Origin: Haemaphysalis longicornis
Taxonomy: Eukaryota > Arthropoda > Arachnida > Ixodida > Ixodidae
Reading direction: 5' to 3'
Assembly (NCBI GenBank): GCA_013339765.2
Contig: CM023448.1
Coordinates: forward strand, 330,261,941-330,325,940
Length of the DNA: 64,000 nt
Positions 11,067-22,062 of this stretch are shown here, in pieces. Under the pieces are notes generated by a model. That model saw only the letters and a program-made list of their open reading frames with translations, was not told the DNA's origin and did not search any database. Numbering within the stretch: the first letter of the stretch is position 1; every line of letters begins with the position of its first letter. The position numbers were made by a program, and so were the translations under genes.

Positions 11067-11149
11067 AGTGGGCTCGTAGCTAAATCGGTACGACAACGGG
11101 CTCTCGCTTTGTTAGTCTATTAGTTCCAGGTTCGATTCCCGGCGGTGCC
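11067..11149 (+). repeat. tRNA-like sequence (SINE head or tRNA pseudogene)
   Basis: An A-box-like TAGCTAAATCGG (11077-11088) and a perfect B box GGTTCGATTCC (11129-11139) are spaced as in a tRNA, followed by CGGCGGTGCCA. The 5' and 3' ends do not pair as an acceptor stem, so a functional tRNA is unlikely. Confidence 0.45.
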
Positions 11150-11247
11150 AGTGAATTCTTTTATTTCTTCGCTGGAGTTTTCTGGTGACACCAACGGTCG
11201 CGAAAGAACCCTTGGGGGGTAGAGGTAGAAAGCTTTGCTTTAAAACA

Positions 11248-12529
11248 AAAACGCCCGTGTTTTGAGTCCTCCACTTCGGCGCGCATCATTACCCAGTTGT
11301 GGCTTTGGCGTTCAACCGCATCCCCCTATTTTTCCTGATTGATTGATTGTAGGACTTAACGCGCCGACGCAACGTAGGCGATGAGGCGCGCCGTAGTGGA
11401 GGGCTCCGGATTAATTTTCACCACCTGGGGGATCTTTAACGTGCGCCGAAATCTCGTACACACGGGCGTTTTTGCTTTTCGCCTCCCATTTTTCCTACAT
11501 GAAGTTTCAAAACAGCTGGTGTTCTGCTTTCGCACTACGGGTGTTCTTACACTTGCCCTAAGGTTAGCAAATGGACGCTACGTTGAGCCAGGCCGGCGAA
11601 GTACTTGCGAGACAAAATTCCCAGTCATGAGTTAGCAAAACACTTTGAAGTGCATTCATGAGCCATTTAGTTCTCACTTATGATAGCCGTTGACGATAAC
11701 AAGACTGCAGAGAAACCATAATTCGAAAATACTTTATGCAGCGATCATATATACCATCCACGGAGAAAAAAAGTGTATATAGGAGGCGAAACGGCCCATT
11801 GCGGCAAGCGCGGGCGAGCGACCAGACAATGAAAACCTGCGTAGGCGAAGGAGAGGGTGGCGGCACCTGAGAGGCGAAATAATACGGCCTGTTACACATC
11901 GGCTATGTGTGTGCGTGGCAGACACGGCGCGCGAGCTTCGATAGCGCACAGCACGACCGCGCACCGAGATGCTTACCAACATATAGCACGAATGATGAAA
12001 GGGGAGGACCACTTGCTTCATGCGCCTCCGAAAATACGGCTTGGCCAGAACCCCTTCGAACGGCCGTTGTCAGTGGCGGCGGCTGATGCTTCCCCCGCCT
12101 GCGCTATTTTTAGATGCGACTGCATCTCATTCACTCGCCTTGTCCCTACATCCGGCGTCGTCGGCGTTGTCGTCGGCGTCCGCCCCTCCCCCATTCTCCT
12201 CGCCGCGCGAGCTGCGCCCTCCGCCGCTCACCCCCTCTCCTCTCCGATAGCGAACACTCTCTCGCGAGGGGCACTGGATTGGATTCAATTGGATTGGCTT
12301 GGCTTGGCCTGGCTTGGATTGGATTGGATTGGATTAAAGTGGATTGTGTTGCGTCATAGCCGCGGCAGACACACTGGCGCCGGCGCGTCCCCTCACCGTT
12401 ATGCGCGCTATAAAACGCGTTGCCTGCGCCGCTCCGCTCCATCGTTCCAGCGCCGTTCCTCCGCTGTCCAACGCTGCAACGTGAACCCCCTATGCGTCGC
12501 ATCTACACAGGGGTTCCCGCGAGGGGAGG
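11248..12529 (+). repeat. 1.28 kb direct repeat, copy 2
   Basis: Second copy of 8076-9352, offset about 3.17 kb. It carries the same SINE fragment (minus, about 11336-11490), unidentified middle and pentamer repeat. Downstream of the shared end it continues TGGGAG plus T-run, as copy 1 of the pentamer repeat does at 2570, so this side keeps the native repeat end. Confidence 0.85.
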
Positions 12530-12540
12530 TGGGAGTTTTT
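12113..12540 (+). repeat. TATA-containing pentamer repeat, copy 3
   Basis: Same boundaries as copy 2, plus the native TGGGAGTTTTT end. The pentamer array is at about 12275-12335. Confidence 0.7.
12409..12415 (+). promoter_or_regulatory. TATA box of repeat copy 3
   Basis: TATAAAA in GCGCGCTATAAAACGCG, the same position within the repeat as the other two copies. Predicted from sequence only. Confidence 0.4.
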
Positions 12541-12552
12541 TATAGAATACTT

Positions 12553-13736
12553 TTTTTTTTATTTCGCATTTTTGCCACGCGGCATATAAAGAAAAAATAA
12601 GACATTAGGTAGAATAAACAGAACGGGTACAAAAGCACAGGTAGTCAGGAAATTGATGACCCTGTACAAGTCTAAAGGTAGGCATGGAGTCCGGTCTCGT
12701 GTAAAAAATTTAGGACGAATGAACCTGAATGAATGTGCTCACTTTCGAACGGGAAAGAAGAATGCTTTGCTCAGTGGACAGCCAATGCACTCGCCATTTG
12801 TACAAGTGCGGCACGCACACGCACAGCTGGCTGGCGCCGCATCTTTTCAAAGTGCTACGAGTTGTGCCACGCCTCCGCCAGATGGCGCCACGGGTCCCGC
12901 GACCGAGAGAAGACGCAGTGAAACGTCCCCCTCGCGAGGGGCACGATCAAATGCAGAGCATTTCCGGGGGTGCGCGACGTTAAGTAGTTTGCGTTACGTT
13001 AATGTTGTTGCACTTGTGGCTACTGCTGACGAGAGAGCACTCTTCAGCAGTAATTTGAATGAGTCAACGATATAAGGCGCGTTCGTAGCGTCCCACTCTG
13101 TGTCGGCTTTGTGGCGCAGTGGGCAGAGCACCATGTACATTGCGTTCCGCCCGCAGGGTCGAGGGATCGAAACCGGGCGCCGGATAGTATTTTTTTATAT
13201 AGTAGGGACTACGGACGTCAACGCGGGCGACATCGTGAGTTACTGAAATGCTCTGCATTTAAAAGTTCAGCAGCAACCTGCAGTAGCGGTCTTCGTACAC
13301 CCACCGGTTGAAGTCCCCCGGTTTATCCCACCGAAGACCAACCACTCTTAGCGCACTGTCCCGAGCTGTTCTGGTTCCTGTACACGTCCACAAGAGATGA
13401 TTGACATCAGCTTCAGCCGCCGAAGCCGGACACTTGGGTAATGTTCATGGGTCTTCTGGTGCGGGTCTCCAAGTCGAGGTGACTGAAGGTGTGAGAGCCA
13501 CCCCAGCCCGAAGCCTCCTGAGAGAAACTTCCTCCACCCGGGAAAGATTAGGGGGGAGGGAGCAGACACACGGGGGAATTAGGGCATGTGTGTCCCTTCT
13601 CAGAAGAGATTTCATGGCTAAAAGGCGGGAGCGTGGATCACTAGGAAAAGGGCTAGGGGCGGATTCAGATTCAGGTTGGGCTGGAGAGTGCGAAAGATTG
13701 TCCGCTAATTGGTTGAAAAAATGGCACGGTAACACG
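12553..13736 (-). mobile_element. 5'-truncated LINE insertion with 16-bp target duplication
   Basis: The direct repeat TTTTTATAGAATACTT flanks the unit (ending at 12552 and at 13752). The minus strand reads a LINE ORF2 C-terminus: SRVEEVSLRRLRAGVALTPS (13540-13470), then a knuckle of the form CPxSAAEAD...HLLWTC (13440-13370), stopping near 13258. The 3' end on the minus strand is a poly(A) run, seen as T at 12552-12560, preceded by AATAA-like sequence. This is the standard product of target-primed reverse transcription: 3' tail, 5' truncation and target duplication. The 3' UTR holds a further insertion at 12949-13260. Confidence 0.7.
12949..13260. repeat. 312-bp unit bounded by 16-bp inverted repeats with tRNA-like core
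   Basis: AAATGCAGAGCATTT at 12949-12963 and its exact reverse complement at 13246-13260 bound the unit, with the identity running one base further inward. Inside on the plus strand is a tRNA-like stretch: TGGCGCAGTGG (A box, 13112-13122) and GGATCGAAACC (B box, 13164-13174), followed by a T7 run. The motif also resembles the start of the TATA repeat family (TTAGATGCAGAGCATCT at 1971). It could be a SINE or a MITE; I cannot separate these. Confidence 0.5.
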
Positions 13737-13754
13737 TTTTTATAGAATACTTGT

Positions 13755-14369
13755 TCCCTGTACCTGCGCTGCAAAAGACTCCTCCTTTTCCTCCCTCTCT
13801 CCGACAACAGCACGCACCGGCCTCGTGGAGCGCATTACGGTACTTGTGTTTTGCGTTTGTATACATTGGAACCTCGTTTTTGTAGCGTGAGCTACACTAG
13901 CCGAGGTTGAGCAGTTTCGCGTGGCTCGTGGAGAGCCGTGCTGCGCAAGCGCGACACTTGGTGGTCCGGACCACTTGATGATCATGCAAGGGGTGGCCGG
14001 GTATGGAACCGATGGCTCGTGCGTCGCAGCAACACCGTGCTGCGCAAGCGCGGCAAGTGGCGGCCCGGATGCGTATAGGCGTTTCCTAGTCAGCACAGGT
14101 GATGATGATGCTTAGCGGCTTCCCCTTTGCAACGGGGTGGTGTTGCACAACGGCCTTAGTTACAACGCCACTGTACAATCACCTCGCCAAAACTACAAAC
14201 AAAATAAATAAAAAATAATACAAAAATAAGAAGAAAATACTTTTACGAAATTTTTGTGCTAGTCTGACTTCTTTGTTCGCATCTCTTCCCAGATTGTTCT
14301 CTGCTCTTTTCCCACCAACATTCCAACCTTCTTTTACTAACCTCTACTGCTGTCCAATTCACTTTTCCG
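13755..14369. other. no gene; short direct repeat
   Basis: Two related blocks about 99 bp apart (GCCGTGCTGCGCAAGCGCG near 13935 and CCGTGCTGCGCAAGCGCGGC near 14036), then A-rich sequence at 14195-14240. No gene is recognised. Confidence 0.5.
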
Positions 14370-15370
14370 CTAACCTTAAAACCAAGGGCCTCCGGAAGCT
14401 GGATGGCTCCCTGACTGAGGACTTGGACGGATACTTTTGCACTCCGCTATATATATCGCATGGTTTCTGGCTCCTTTCCGCAGCCTGCGCATAGTTCTTC
14501 CTGTACCGGCTCGCTGATAAGCGTTTTTGTCCGCAAGCAACCTGCCCGGGCTTCAAAAAGCAATGCACTCCCTTCGGTATTATCGAAGAATTTTTCCCTT
14601 GTGATCTCCTGCTTCCCGATTCTGTAGATATCTAAGCACTTCTTCGCGTCCATTCCTTTTTTTCCAGGTCATTGTCTCTTATTCTTTCACTTCATTTTTT
14701 ATTGCCTTAGTCTTTTCCCCTGCACTTCCAGGTTTCATATACTTTGTCCTGAGCCTTCTGCTTCTTTTCCTCCACTGTGTGTCCATGCTTTTCATGTAAA
14801 GATACCGTAACACTTTGGCCGCCCATCTCTGGTCATCAATATTTCTGAGTCGTTCTTCAAAACATATTTTGCTCTGTGCTTCTCTCACTTCGAAGGATGC
14901 CCATCCCATGTCTCCCTGCACTGCCTCATTTGCTGTTTTATTGCGTACTCCTAATGCCAATCGACCTACCGCCCTCTGATTTACTTCTAGCCCTGATTGA
15001 ATCTCTGATTTGACACACACAACTGCGTTTGAAAAGGTGAGTGCTGGTACCATTGCTCCCTTCAGGATTCCTCTCACTACTTCATATCTGTTATATCCCC
15101 ACAGTGCTCTGTGCTTCATGATAGAGGCGTTTCTTTTGCCTTTCATTCTTAAATGCTCCTCATGAGTTTTTAGATACGCCTGACCTTCGTTTATCCATAT
15201 GTCAAGATATTTGTATTCCGTTACTCACAGCATTGTTGCTTGTTAATGACGGGCGTCGTCATTAAAAACCAGAACTCCCGACTTTCCTGTGCTAAACTCT
15301 AACCCCAGTTCAGTGGCTTCTTCCCCGCAAGCTTCTTCGCAGCCAAGCGACGCATGGCACCATCTAGGGG
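14370..15370 (-). pseudogene. non-LTR reverse transcriptase C-terminal region, relic
   Basis: On the minus strand from 15370 the frame reads LNWGLEFSTGKSGVLVFND (a post-YADD RT thumb block), then EYKYLDIWINEGQAYLKTHE, then the 155-residue open frame 15146-14679 with VPALTFSNAVVCVKSEIQ and EVNQRAVGRLALGV. Further down, ELCAGCGKEPETMRYI (near 14480) is a C-terminal zinc knuckle lacking its last cysteine in frame. RT catalytic motifs are absent, so the copy is truncated upstream at about 15370, where an oppositely oriented RT relic begins. Two frame breaks are visible. Confidence 0.75.
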
Positions 15371-15389
15371 CAGGTGTGAAGCTATGTCC

Positions 15390-16365
15390 ACGTGCATGTG
15401 GCCCTCAATATTATCTCAGAACCGCTTGGTCTCGTAGTGTATATGTCTAACAGAGCAGCAGATATATTCACAGCAGCATACGAGCATGATGTTTTGCCGC
15501 CAACCTTTTATTTAGGGCACACAGTTTTAATTCCGAAAACGCAAGATGAACAAAAGCTGAAATCGATTGACGGCTATCGGCCAATATCTCTCTGCAATGA
15601 AGATTATAAAATTCTTGCAAAAATTCTATCTAGGCGCCTTCAACTTGTCATCACTAGTTTAGTAGGACCTCACCAAACTCGCGGTATTCGAAGTAGAAGC
15701 ATTCAAACAAACATAGATGTTGGCCGTTCAATATTGGAATGTGTGTCTGATTCGGCAGATCAGGTGGCCCTTATCCAAATTGACCTTTTAAAAGCATTTG
15801 ATCGCGTTTCTCATGACTTTCTATTCGCACCATTGGCAGCGGCAAATTTAGGGGATATATTGTTAAAAGGCATTCAGCTTTGTTACAAACAGTGCACCAC
15901 ACAACTGGTCGTCAACCGCGTTCTGTCTGAGCCAGTTTCGATTAAGTCGTCTGTTAGACAGGGCTGCGCCTTTTCTCCCTTGTTGTTCGCCTTATACGTC
16001 GAACCTCTGGGCCTTAGTATTCAGCAGAGTCAAAGAGTACGGGGTTTTTTCCTCACTATCCTGCGAGGTTAAGGTCCTTGCTTACGCGGATGACATTGCC
16101 TATTTTTGTGTTCATAAAAAAAAGCGTTCAAGAAGCCCTTAATCTGACCAGGCAGTTTTGTGACGCATCTGGAGCGGCTGTGAATATGGAAAAAAAACAC
16201 ATTTTGGTTTGGGGAATGGGGTGCGAAGCCCTCCTTATTTGCTGGCATTACTTGGGAGAAGGACGCACTTCAATACCTAGGTGTACCTGCGATTTCATGA
16301 GAATCGCCCGTATGGGGATGGCTCAAGGAGTCGTGTGCCCGGACTCGCCTGCTCGTTTCCGCTGA
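15390..16365 (+). pseudogene. L1/Tx1-type reverse transcriptase, frameshifted
   Basis: A 226-codon frame (15392-16072) carries RT motifs in order: VLIPK (motif 1), GYRPISLCNEDYKILAKIL (motif 2), HQTRGIRSRSIQTNI, IDLLKAFDRVSHDFL (motif A, first catalytic Asp) and SVRQGCAFSPLLFALY (motif B). At about 16070 the reading must shift by one to give VLAYADDIAYFC (motif C, both Asp present), followed by a thumb fragment to about 16220. SLCN with SVRQGCxxSPLLFALY points to the L1/Tx1 group. No endonuclease is seen and the 3' end is unclear. The catalytic residues survive but the frame is broken at least twice. Confidence 0.85.
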
Positions 16366-16494
16366 TGAAACTCAGAGGTGAAGGGGCATGATTCACGCAG
16401 GGTTGATGAACTGCTATTCAATGCGGATTGACACGTAGCACGAGCCGATGCCGACGAACGCGCTAATTAGCGCCAAGGTCTGCGCTTGGGTGTG

Positions 16495-16605
16495 CCGGGT
16501 CCACAACCCGGTCATAACAATGGACAGACAGACAGACAGACATACCAGCGTTTTCGCGTATAAGTAACTCAAGAAAGACCATCTTCCTTAAAATGTAACA
16601 GAAAA
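16495..16605 (-). repeat. GACGATAGTC-family element, terminal fragment
   Basis: On the minus strand: GGAAGATGGTCTTTCTTGAG, then ACTTATACGCG, then a (TGTC)n block (plus-strand CAGA, 16522-16540). This matches the terminus plus adjacent microsatellite of the full-length copy at 33502. Everything beyond is missing. Confidence 0.55.
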
Positions 16606-17169
16606 CGACAAATATTCGTGTGAACGCGCTTCGCCGTGATAGGCTGTTTTCCCGTAGGTGCATCTGCGTCGCAAACGCCCGTTCCTGAAGTTGTCCCAAA
16701 TAATGAGCCCCTTGTCAAAATAATACCCGGAGACATCCGTAATAAAGCGTGTCTGAACGTTTTCCTAGGATCATGTGTCAGAAACGAGACACAGATAAGA
16801 AGGGAAAATCACACACTCCTAGCCGATTCAGGCCACAGAAAAAATGCGGCGCCATAGGCCGCTGCACTTGTTCTGGCTCTGTGTCTTATGCGGTCCGCTC
16901 GATCAGCTTAATCTCCCGTGCTGCTATTTGCATCCCATCGCTTTCGTTCCTCCCCTGACTGCGCGCTCCTTTCGTGTTGTGAGTCGTGCCTTCGGTCACA
17001 TATCAACACCACGTGCAACGAAGCGTTTCAGTGATCATTTACAGAAGCTGCTTTACATAATGAGGAGTGCAAGGTTTGGCACCAGACGGGCGGTTTTTAT
17101 TTCTGTTTCTGTTTGTTTGCTCCTATAAAAGACGGAGAAGGCTGCAGCCCTGTAATGTTTGTGATCTTT

Positions 17170-17300
17170 TTTAGATATGACAGTCCTTCTTGGGCTGCCT
17201 AAACGCTAAAAATTTGATCTGTATGTCTGTCCGACCGTGCGTCCGTCCGGCTGCCTGGCCAGCCGCCGCTTCAAGCCAGTGCGCACTTCGTGAGCTCCCG
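17170..17300 (+). repeat. GACGATAGTC-family element, diverged terminal fragment
   Basis: Reads GACAGTCCTTCTTGGGCTGC, then AAATTTGATCTGTATGTCTG and CTGCCTGGCC, in the order found at the left end of the family, but strongly diverged. The rest, to 17450, is not recognisable. Confidence 0.5.
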
Positions 17301-17449
17301 CAACATGTCCCACGTGATCTTTTCGCCAGTTCTTTATAAAGCCAGAACTTTTCCCAGCTTTGTTGCATTTTAACGAAACACCAACCTTTCCCTTCTGACG
17401 ACGCGAAGACACTCATTCTCCTTTTATTGAAATCTGACTTTTATTTTAA

Positions 17450-18898
17450 GGTTCGCGTAAAACACAAAAAAACAAACCTAACTCTTTTTTCTAAACCCGA
17501 AATTTAAGTATAGGAAGTAGAGGACACAAAGTTGCATGCTTTAATTTAGGCCAACTCTACTCATCGAAAACGTAAATATACTGTTAAAGTTTACATAAAA
17601 AATCTCGGGCCATCTCGACTGACGTGAAACCTTGGCAGGGGCGAAGCATGCAGTGTATAAGTGTATTCCTGACGCCTTGGAATTTTTGCCCACGGAGATG
17701 ACACCATTGGGGTGTAGAGGTACGCAGCTTTGCTTTAAGTCTATTGTCTTTGAAGCACGAAGCGTCCTAGCGCGAGGCGTTGGAAAACGAGTGCCCCGGT
17801 GGGTTCCCTTAGTACGAGTTACGTTCTAGCGCGAGGCGTTGGAAAACGAGTGTCCCGGTGTTTTAGTACCATGACTACATGATGCTACGACGACATGAGA
17901 CGGCTACGACCTGATACGACTACGACATGAGACGCCGACAGCCCGAGCCACTAAGGGGCTTCGCCCCTAAAATAGCGGCAACTACAAAACACTGCGTTTG
18001 AAATAGGCACGAGAGGGACGGAGGTGGCTTGTGACAATTGACGTTTTCGAAACCGAAACTGAAAAAAAGGCCGTTGGCGGGGACCAGACGTGACTTGCAC
18101 GCGAGAACGCCAACCGGCAAGCCGGTACGCCAGCAGTGAAGTCCCTTCATCGGCTGCACTTTAGCCAGCACTGGCGACCGTTCACTACGGCACTGCCTTT
18201 GAATGCGCTTAGTCGGCGAGGCGTTCCGCATCGTGGTTTTCACCAAAAATGTTGACGCAATCATGAGGTTATCTGCAAAGCACTGAACAGCTAGAGATCA
18301 CGTTTCTTTGCAACCAAGGCACAGTAAACATGCAGCAAGCATAGAGCTTTTTACTATATACACTAGACAGGAATCTGCCGCTACCCTCTATGCGGCTCAC
18401 ATCAAGGCCGTCTGTATCGTCACGGGCCGCAATTATACCGTGCACTCGCCTTAGTTTCATCATTGGCTTGGATTGAAATGTTTTAGTGGCCGTCAATTTA
18501 AATACAATGCCAGAAAAACGCAAAGAAGGGTGTGTAATTATATCATTATAAAGTAAAACACGCTGTTTTAAACCTAAAGAAATAAAGAATAAAGCGTGTT
18601 CTTTTTACCGAAAGTTAGCCAGAAGGCTTATACCTAATATTCTGCAGACCAAGCTGGTGGTTAACAATGATGTAAAATTTTGGGGGAAACTCATTAAATG
18701 CTCTTATTTTGCAAACATTTCAAATAATGAATTGTTTGAAAAGCTCAGAAAGGTTTTATACGCGTGCCTATGAAAACATCGATCGCCTTCGCGGTGTTTT
18801 CGTTCGTGTTTTCGTAACAAATCATCTGCTACAACTTTCACGGCGGCAATTTACGCGCTCAGTTAAGGTGTCCGGGCACTGGTAACATATATATACTG
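17450..18898. other. no gene; local tandem duplication
   Basis: A block TAGCGCGAGGCGTTGGAAAA is repeated with 59-bp period (17769 and 17828). It is followed by imperfect CTACGACATGA-type repeats (17875-17935). The rest is AT-rich with no recognised gene. Confidence 0.5.
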
Positions 18899-19619
18899 CA
18901 AAAAAATTGGCCGCGTATCTGCTCCTTTCGGTGCAAATGTCATCAAAAGACGAGAGTCTTTGTAGACATTTGCCCAGGAAATTCCCCCCTTTGCTTTCCC
19001 GCTCACCCCTCATGCTGTTCCTGTACCGTCGCGCTCATTCATAGGTAAACACACTAAAGATTTGCGCAAGGCGATTTGAATTTACCGCGTTCCACTGCTA
19101 CAGGCCGGGTTCCTCGATGCCAGCGCTGCAGTACGCCGGAGACGCGCGTGAATGGAGGCGGCCGACTAGAAGGTTTATACAACCGCGTGGCCGTGCTCCA
19201 CGTGCGTTCCAAGCAGACCATGGAACCTAGCTGGTGGAACCTTTCGTTGCTGTTGCCACGTGATTTTTCATATGCCGCCAGGAGGCGGCGGTTTTCTGCA
19301 GTAGATGTAGAATATCATTTGCTATAGAAAAACCAAGCATCCATGAATTTTTTAATAAGGGAACACTGTAAATATCCCTTGTGTACTAATTCCCTGTCTT
19401 ATATTTGCGTAATGTCTTGTTCTTGTTCAACAAAGTTGACAAGTATGAACATATAAACCGGGCTTAGACATTTACATGTGGCTGTGAGTATATAAGACTA
19501 TTGCGCAATATCAATTTTAGTTTGGCCGGGTGGCTGAATGGAGTCACAGACAGACATACCGACATACAGACAGACCAAAATTTCTGGGTTTAAGTAGCCC
19601 AAGATAGACTCGTCTTTAA
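18899..19619 (-). mobile_element. GACGATAGTC-family inverted-repeat element, copy B
   Basis: Reverse complement of copy A (2774-3490) over its whole length, with about a dozen visible differences. The terminus on the plus strand reads AAGATAGACTCGTCTTTAAA at its right end. It is truncated at the same internal point as copy A (GGCCGCGTATCTGCTCC), although the adjoining bases are not shared. An 83-codon frame is conserved with copy A (three substitutions), which reflects recent common origin and is not evidence of coding. Confidence 0.75.
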
Positions 19620-20414
19620 AAGAACCGGGAAGCACACTCTCCTTACCCAAAACTAACCTGTTTACATTGTGGGTTTGTACTTGTAACAATATGTACCGAT
19701 GGTCGCTCGCCGAGACTAGTCCTCTCATTTGCTGACAATGAAGCACAGTTGTCTTAGCATGAACTAATGGAGCTAATTCCGAGCTTCCAAGCGACGAGAG
19801 AGAACCGAAGCGAGTTTCGCTCATTTCAGCCGCAGCCGTTACCTCGTAGACCTTGCAATGCATATAGTGAAGAAAGCAAACCCGAGAAGACGCTTAAGAA
19901 TCCGATAGACATGCGAAGCCAGCAGCTGGGGTCTTCCCGTAAGGCCATAACCGTCCCACGCCGACATGAATTCCCGGTTGCAGTTTCCTCTCCAGTATAC
20001 TTACTAAAAAAATCTATGGCGGCAAGGCATCGTTCTATATTTGCATCATAAAAATTTGCGGAGTTGCAATCTTTCGCCTTTAAACAGTGACTTTCCCCTC
20101 GCTTCAGATTGATGATAGGATTGAATGCGAATCAATTTGCCTATGTGCTGCTGTTTGCTAACCTTTTTGGCCCCCTGGAATATGTTCAGCATTCTTGCTT
20201 CTAATGCGTTTTCTTTCTGGTGTTAGAACTATTTAAACGCCCTAGACAAGTAACTGTTGATTAGGCTATAGTGCGAACAGAAAATCGTTTGTCGTTCAGG
20301 AAAGCAGCAGTTTCGTTCGCATTCACTGTTTGCCAAGACGGCGGGCTGCCCTTGAGTAGATGTGTTTATTTTTAGCATCGAGGTCATTCACGTGTAGTGC
20401 GAGAAAAAAACGAC
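19620..20414. other. no gene recognised
   Basis: Unremarkable AT-rich sequence between two mobile elements. No domain or repeat was found. Confidence 0.5.
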
Positions 20415-20475
20415 ACAGACAGACAGACAGACAGACAGACAGACCGAATAACTTTATTTGGCCACAGCTGGGCGA

Positions 20476-20865
20476 TTAGGCCGGCGACGTCTTCTCCGTC
20501 GTCCGTCGGGCAGCAGGGCCCCTTTTGGGCAGGGGTCCGGTGCCTTCGGCCAAGCGGGCCAGGTCTTCTTGAATTTGGGGGTTTGGGTCATGCAGGGCGG
20601 CCTCCAAGCGCACCTCGCTGGTGATGGTAAGGAGAATGGGATGGGATCGTTGCCTGGATAGTGGGATGCTATCACAGGCCCATATGATATGGGATAACGA
20701 TGCGTGAGGGACCGAACAATATGGACATGCGTCTACGTCGGTGTCGGGAAAGATCGCAGACATGATGAAAGGGGTGGGGAAGGAGCGGGTCTGGAGCTGC
20801 CGATAGATGACCACCAACGATCGGGATAGAGATGGGTGAGCAGGAGGAAAAATGGCACGCTCCAA
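20476..20865 (-). pseudogene. LINE C-terminal zinc-knuckle region
   Basis: A frame of 129 codons with DACPYCSVPHASLSHIIWAC near residues 51-70. This is a CCHC knuckle of the form C-x2-C-x7-H-x4-C, typical of the C-terminus of RNase H-bearing arthropod LINEs, where it is thought to bind nucleic acid. It ends at a stop just upstream of the AATAAAG signal. Confidence 0.8.
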
Positions 20866-20952
20866 GCGGTAATGGGCGAGGATGTCCCCGTATGTGTGCA
20901 GCCTGTCCCGTAGAGTGAATATCTCACTATCATTGGCGGCGCCATCGAGCCC

Positions 20953-21990
20953 TCAGAAGACCAAAGCTCGAGCAGCTTCGTGGTCCGCTGAGTTTCTAGG
21001 TAGCGCGGTATGGGCGGGAGCCCAGACGAGAGTGAAAGAGCCGGATCGAATGTTCTGTGCCTTCAAAAGGACTGATAAAGTTGCTGAGGAAATTCTTGCG
21101 TAAAGGAAATTTGGGATGGCTGATTTAGAGTCACTGATAATAGTTGTTTGAAGGTGGGGACTGTGGGCCATAGCCAACGCGATGGCGATCTCTTCTCCCG
21201 CCGTGGGGGATGTCGTAGGTAAGGAGGCGGAAGCGAGCTGGACTTGTTTCGAGTCAACCACCATGGCTACAGCAGCCGCTCTGGTAGGATAGGTTGCTGC
21301 ATCTGTGTATAGCGTGGGGAAGCCTGGAGGGTACGCCTTTTCAAGGGCTTTCGCGCGAGCCAGTCTGCGATCCTCATTGTGTACGGGATGCATATTTCGC
21401 GGAAGAGGTTTGATTCGGAGCGTCTGGCGGATGGAAGGGGGGATGTCTACCAATTGCTGATAGTTGGAGGTGGGGGGTGAAAGGCCTAAGGAAGCAAGCA
21501 AGTGCCGACCGGTGTGACTCTTGGTGAGTCTTTCTAATTGGGCGGTGCGTTGCGCCTCAATTATCTTGTCAAGGGAGTTGTGGACACCCAGTGCAAAGAA
21601 GCGGTCGTTGGGGGTTTTTGGAGGGAGTCCGAAGGCTACCCTGAAACATTTACGTATCAAGCCGTCAATTTTGATGCGTTCACTTAGCTTCATGGTTAGG
21701 AAGGGGGTCGAGTATGCTATTCGGGACAGGACATGGGCTTGTATGAGTCGAATGAGGTTGCCCTCCTTGACACCCTTATGCTTCGAAGCTATTCGAGATA
21801 TTAGTCTCGTAGTTTGGTATACCCCACGTTCAAGTTTTCGGATAGTGTCCAGGTTGTGTCCCTTGCTCTGGAGACGCAAACCAAGGACCCTGGTGGTGTC
21901 GACGGTAGGTATGATGTTGCCTGATTGGGTGGTAACCGAGATGTTTGGGGGGTCATGTGCGTTGGGCCGAAAGAGGAAAAACTCGGACAT
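20953..21990 (-). pseudogene. LINE RT thumb and RNase H domain
   Basis: A 345-codon frame. Residues 1-100 are the thumb (VLGLRLQSKGHNLDTIRKLE) and 130-170 a linker (LGVHNSLDKIIEAQRTAQLE). From about 226 there is an RNase HI fold with the full catalytic set: Asp230 (LYTD), Glu266 (TAGEE), Asp287 (IISDSKSA) and Asp336 (ADHEA). VWAPAHTALPRNSADH matches the last block of this domain. RNase H would remove the RNA template after first-strand synthesis. It continues after a frame change near 20950 into the zinc-knuckle frame. Confidence 0.85.
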
Positions 21991-22062
21991 TTGTGGAGAG
22001 CAGGAGAGGCCGTGGCTCGATGTGTATGTTTCGATAATTTGGGTAGCCGTTAGAAGGGTGTT

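Noticed and set aside
11067..11149. functional tRNA gene
   Set aside because: A and B boxes are present, but the two ends do not pair as an acceptor stem and the anticodon arm is unclear.
8076..12529. LTR retrotransposon interpretation of the two 1.28 kb direct repeats
   Set aside because: The interior is a decayed LINE on the opposite strand. There is no gag or pol in sense orientation, no primer-binding site and no TG...CA ends.
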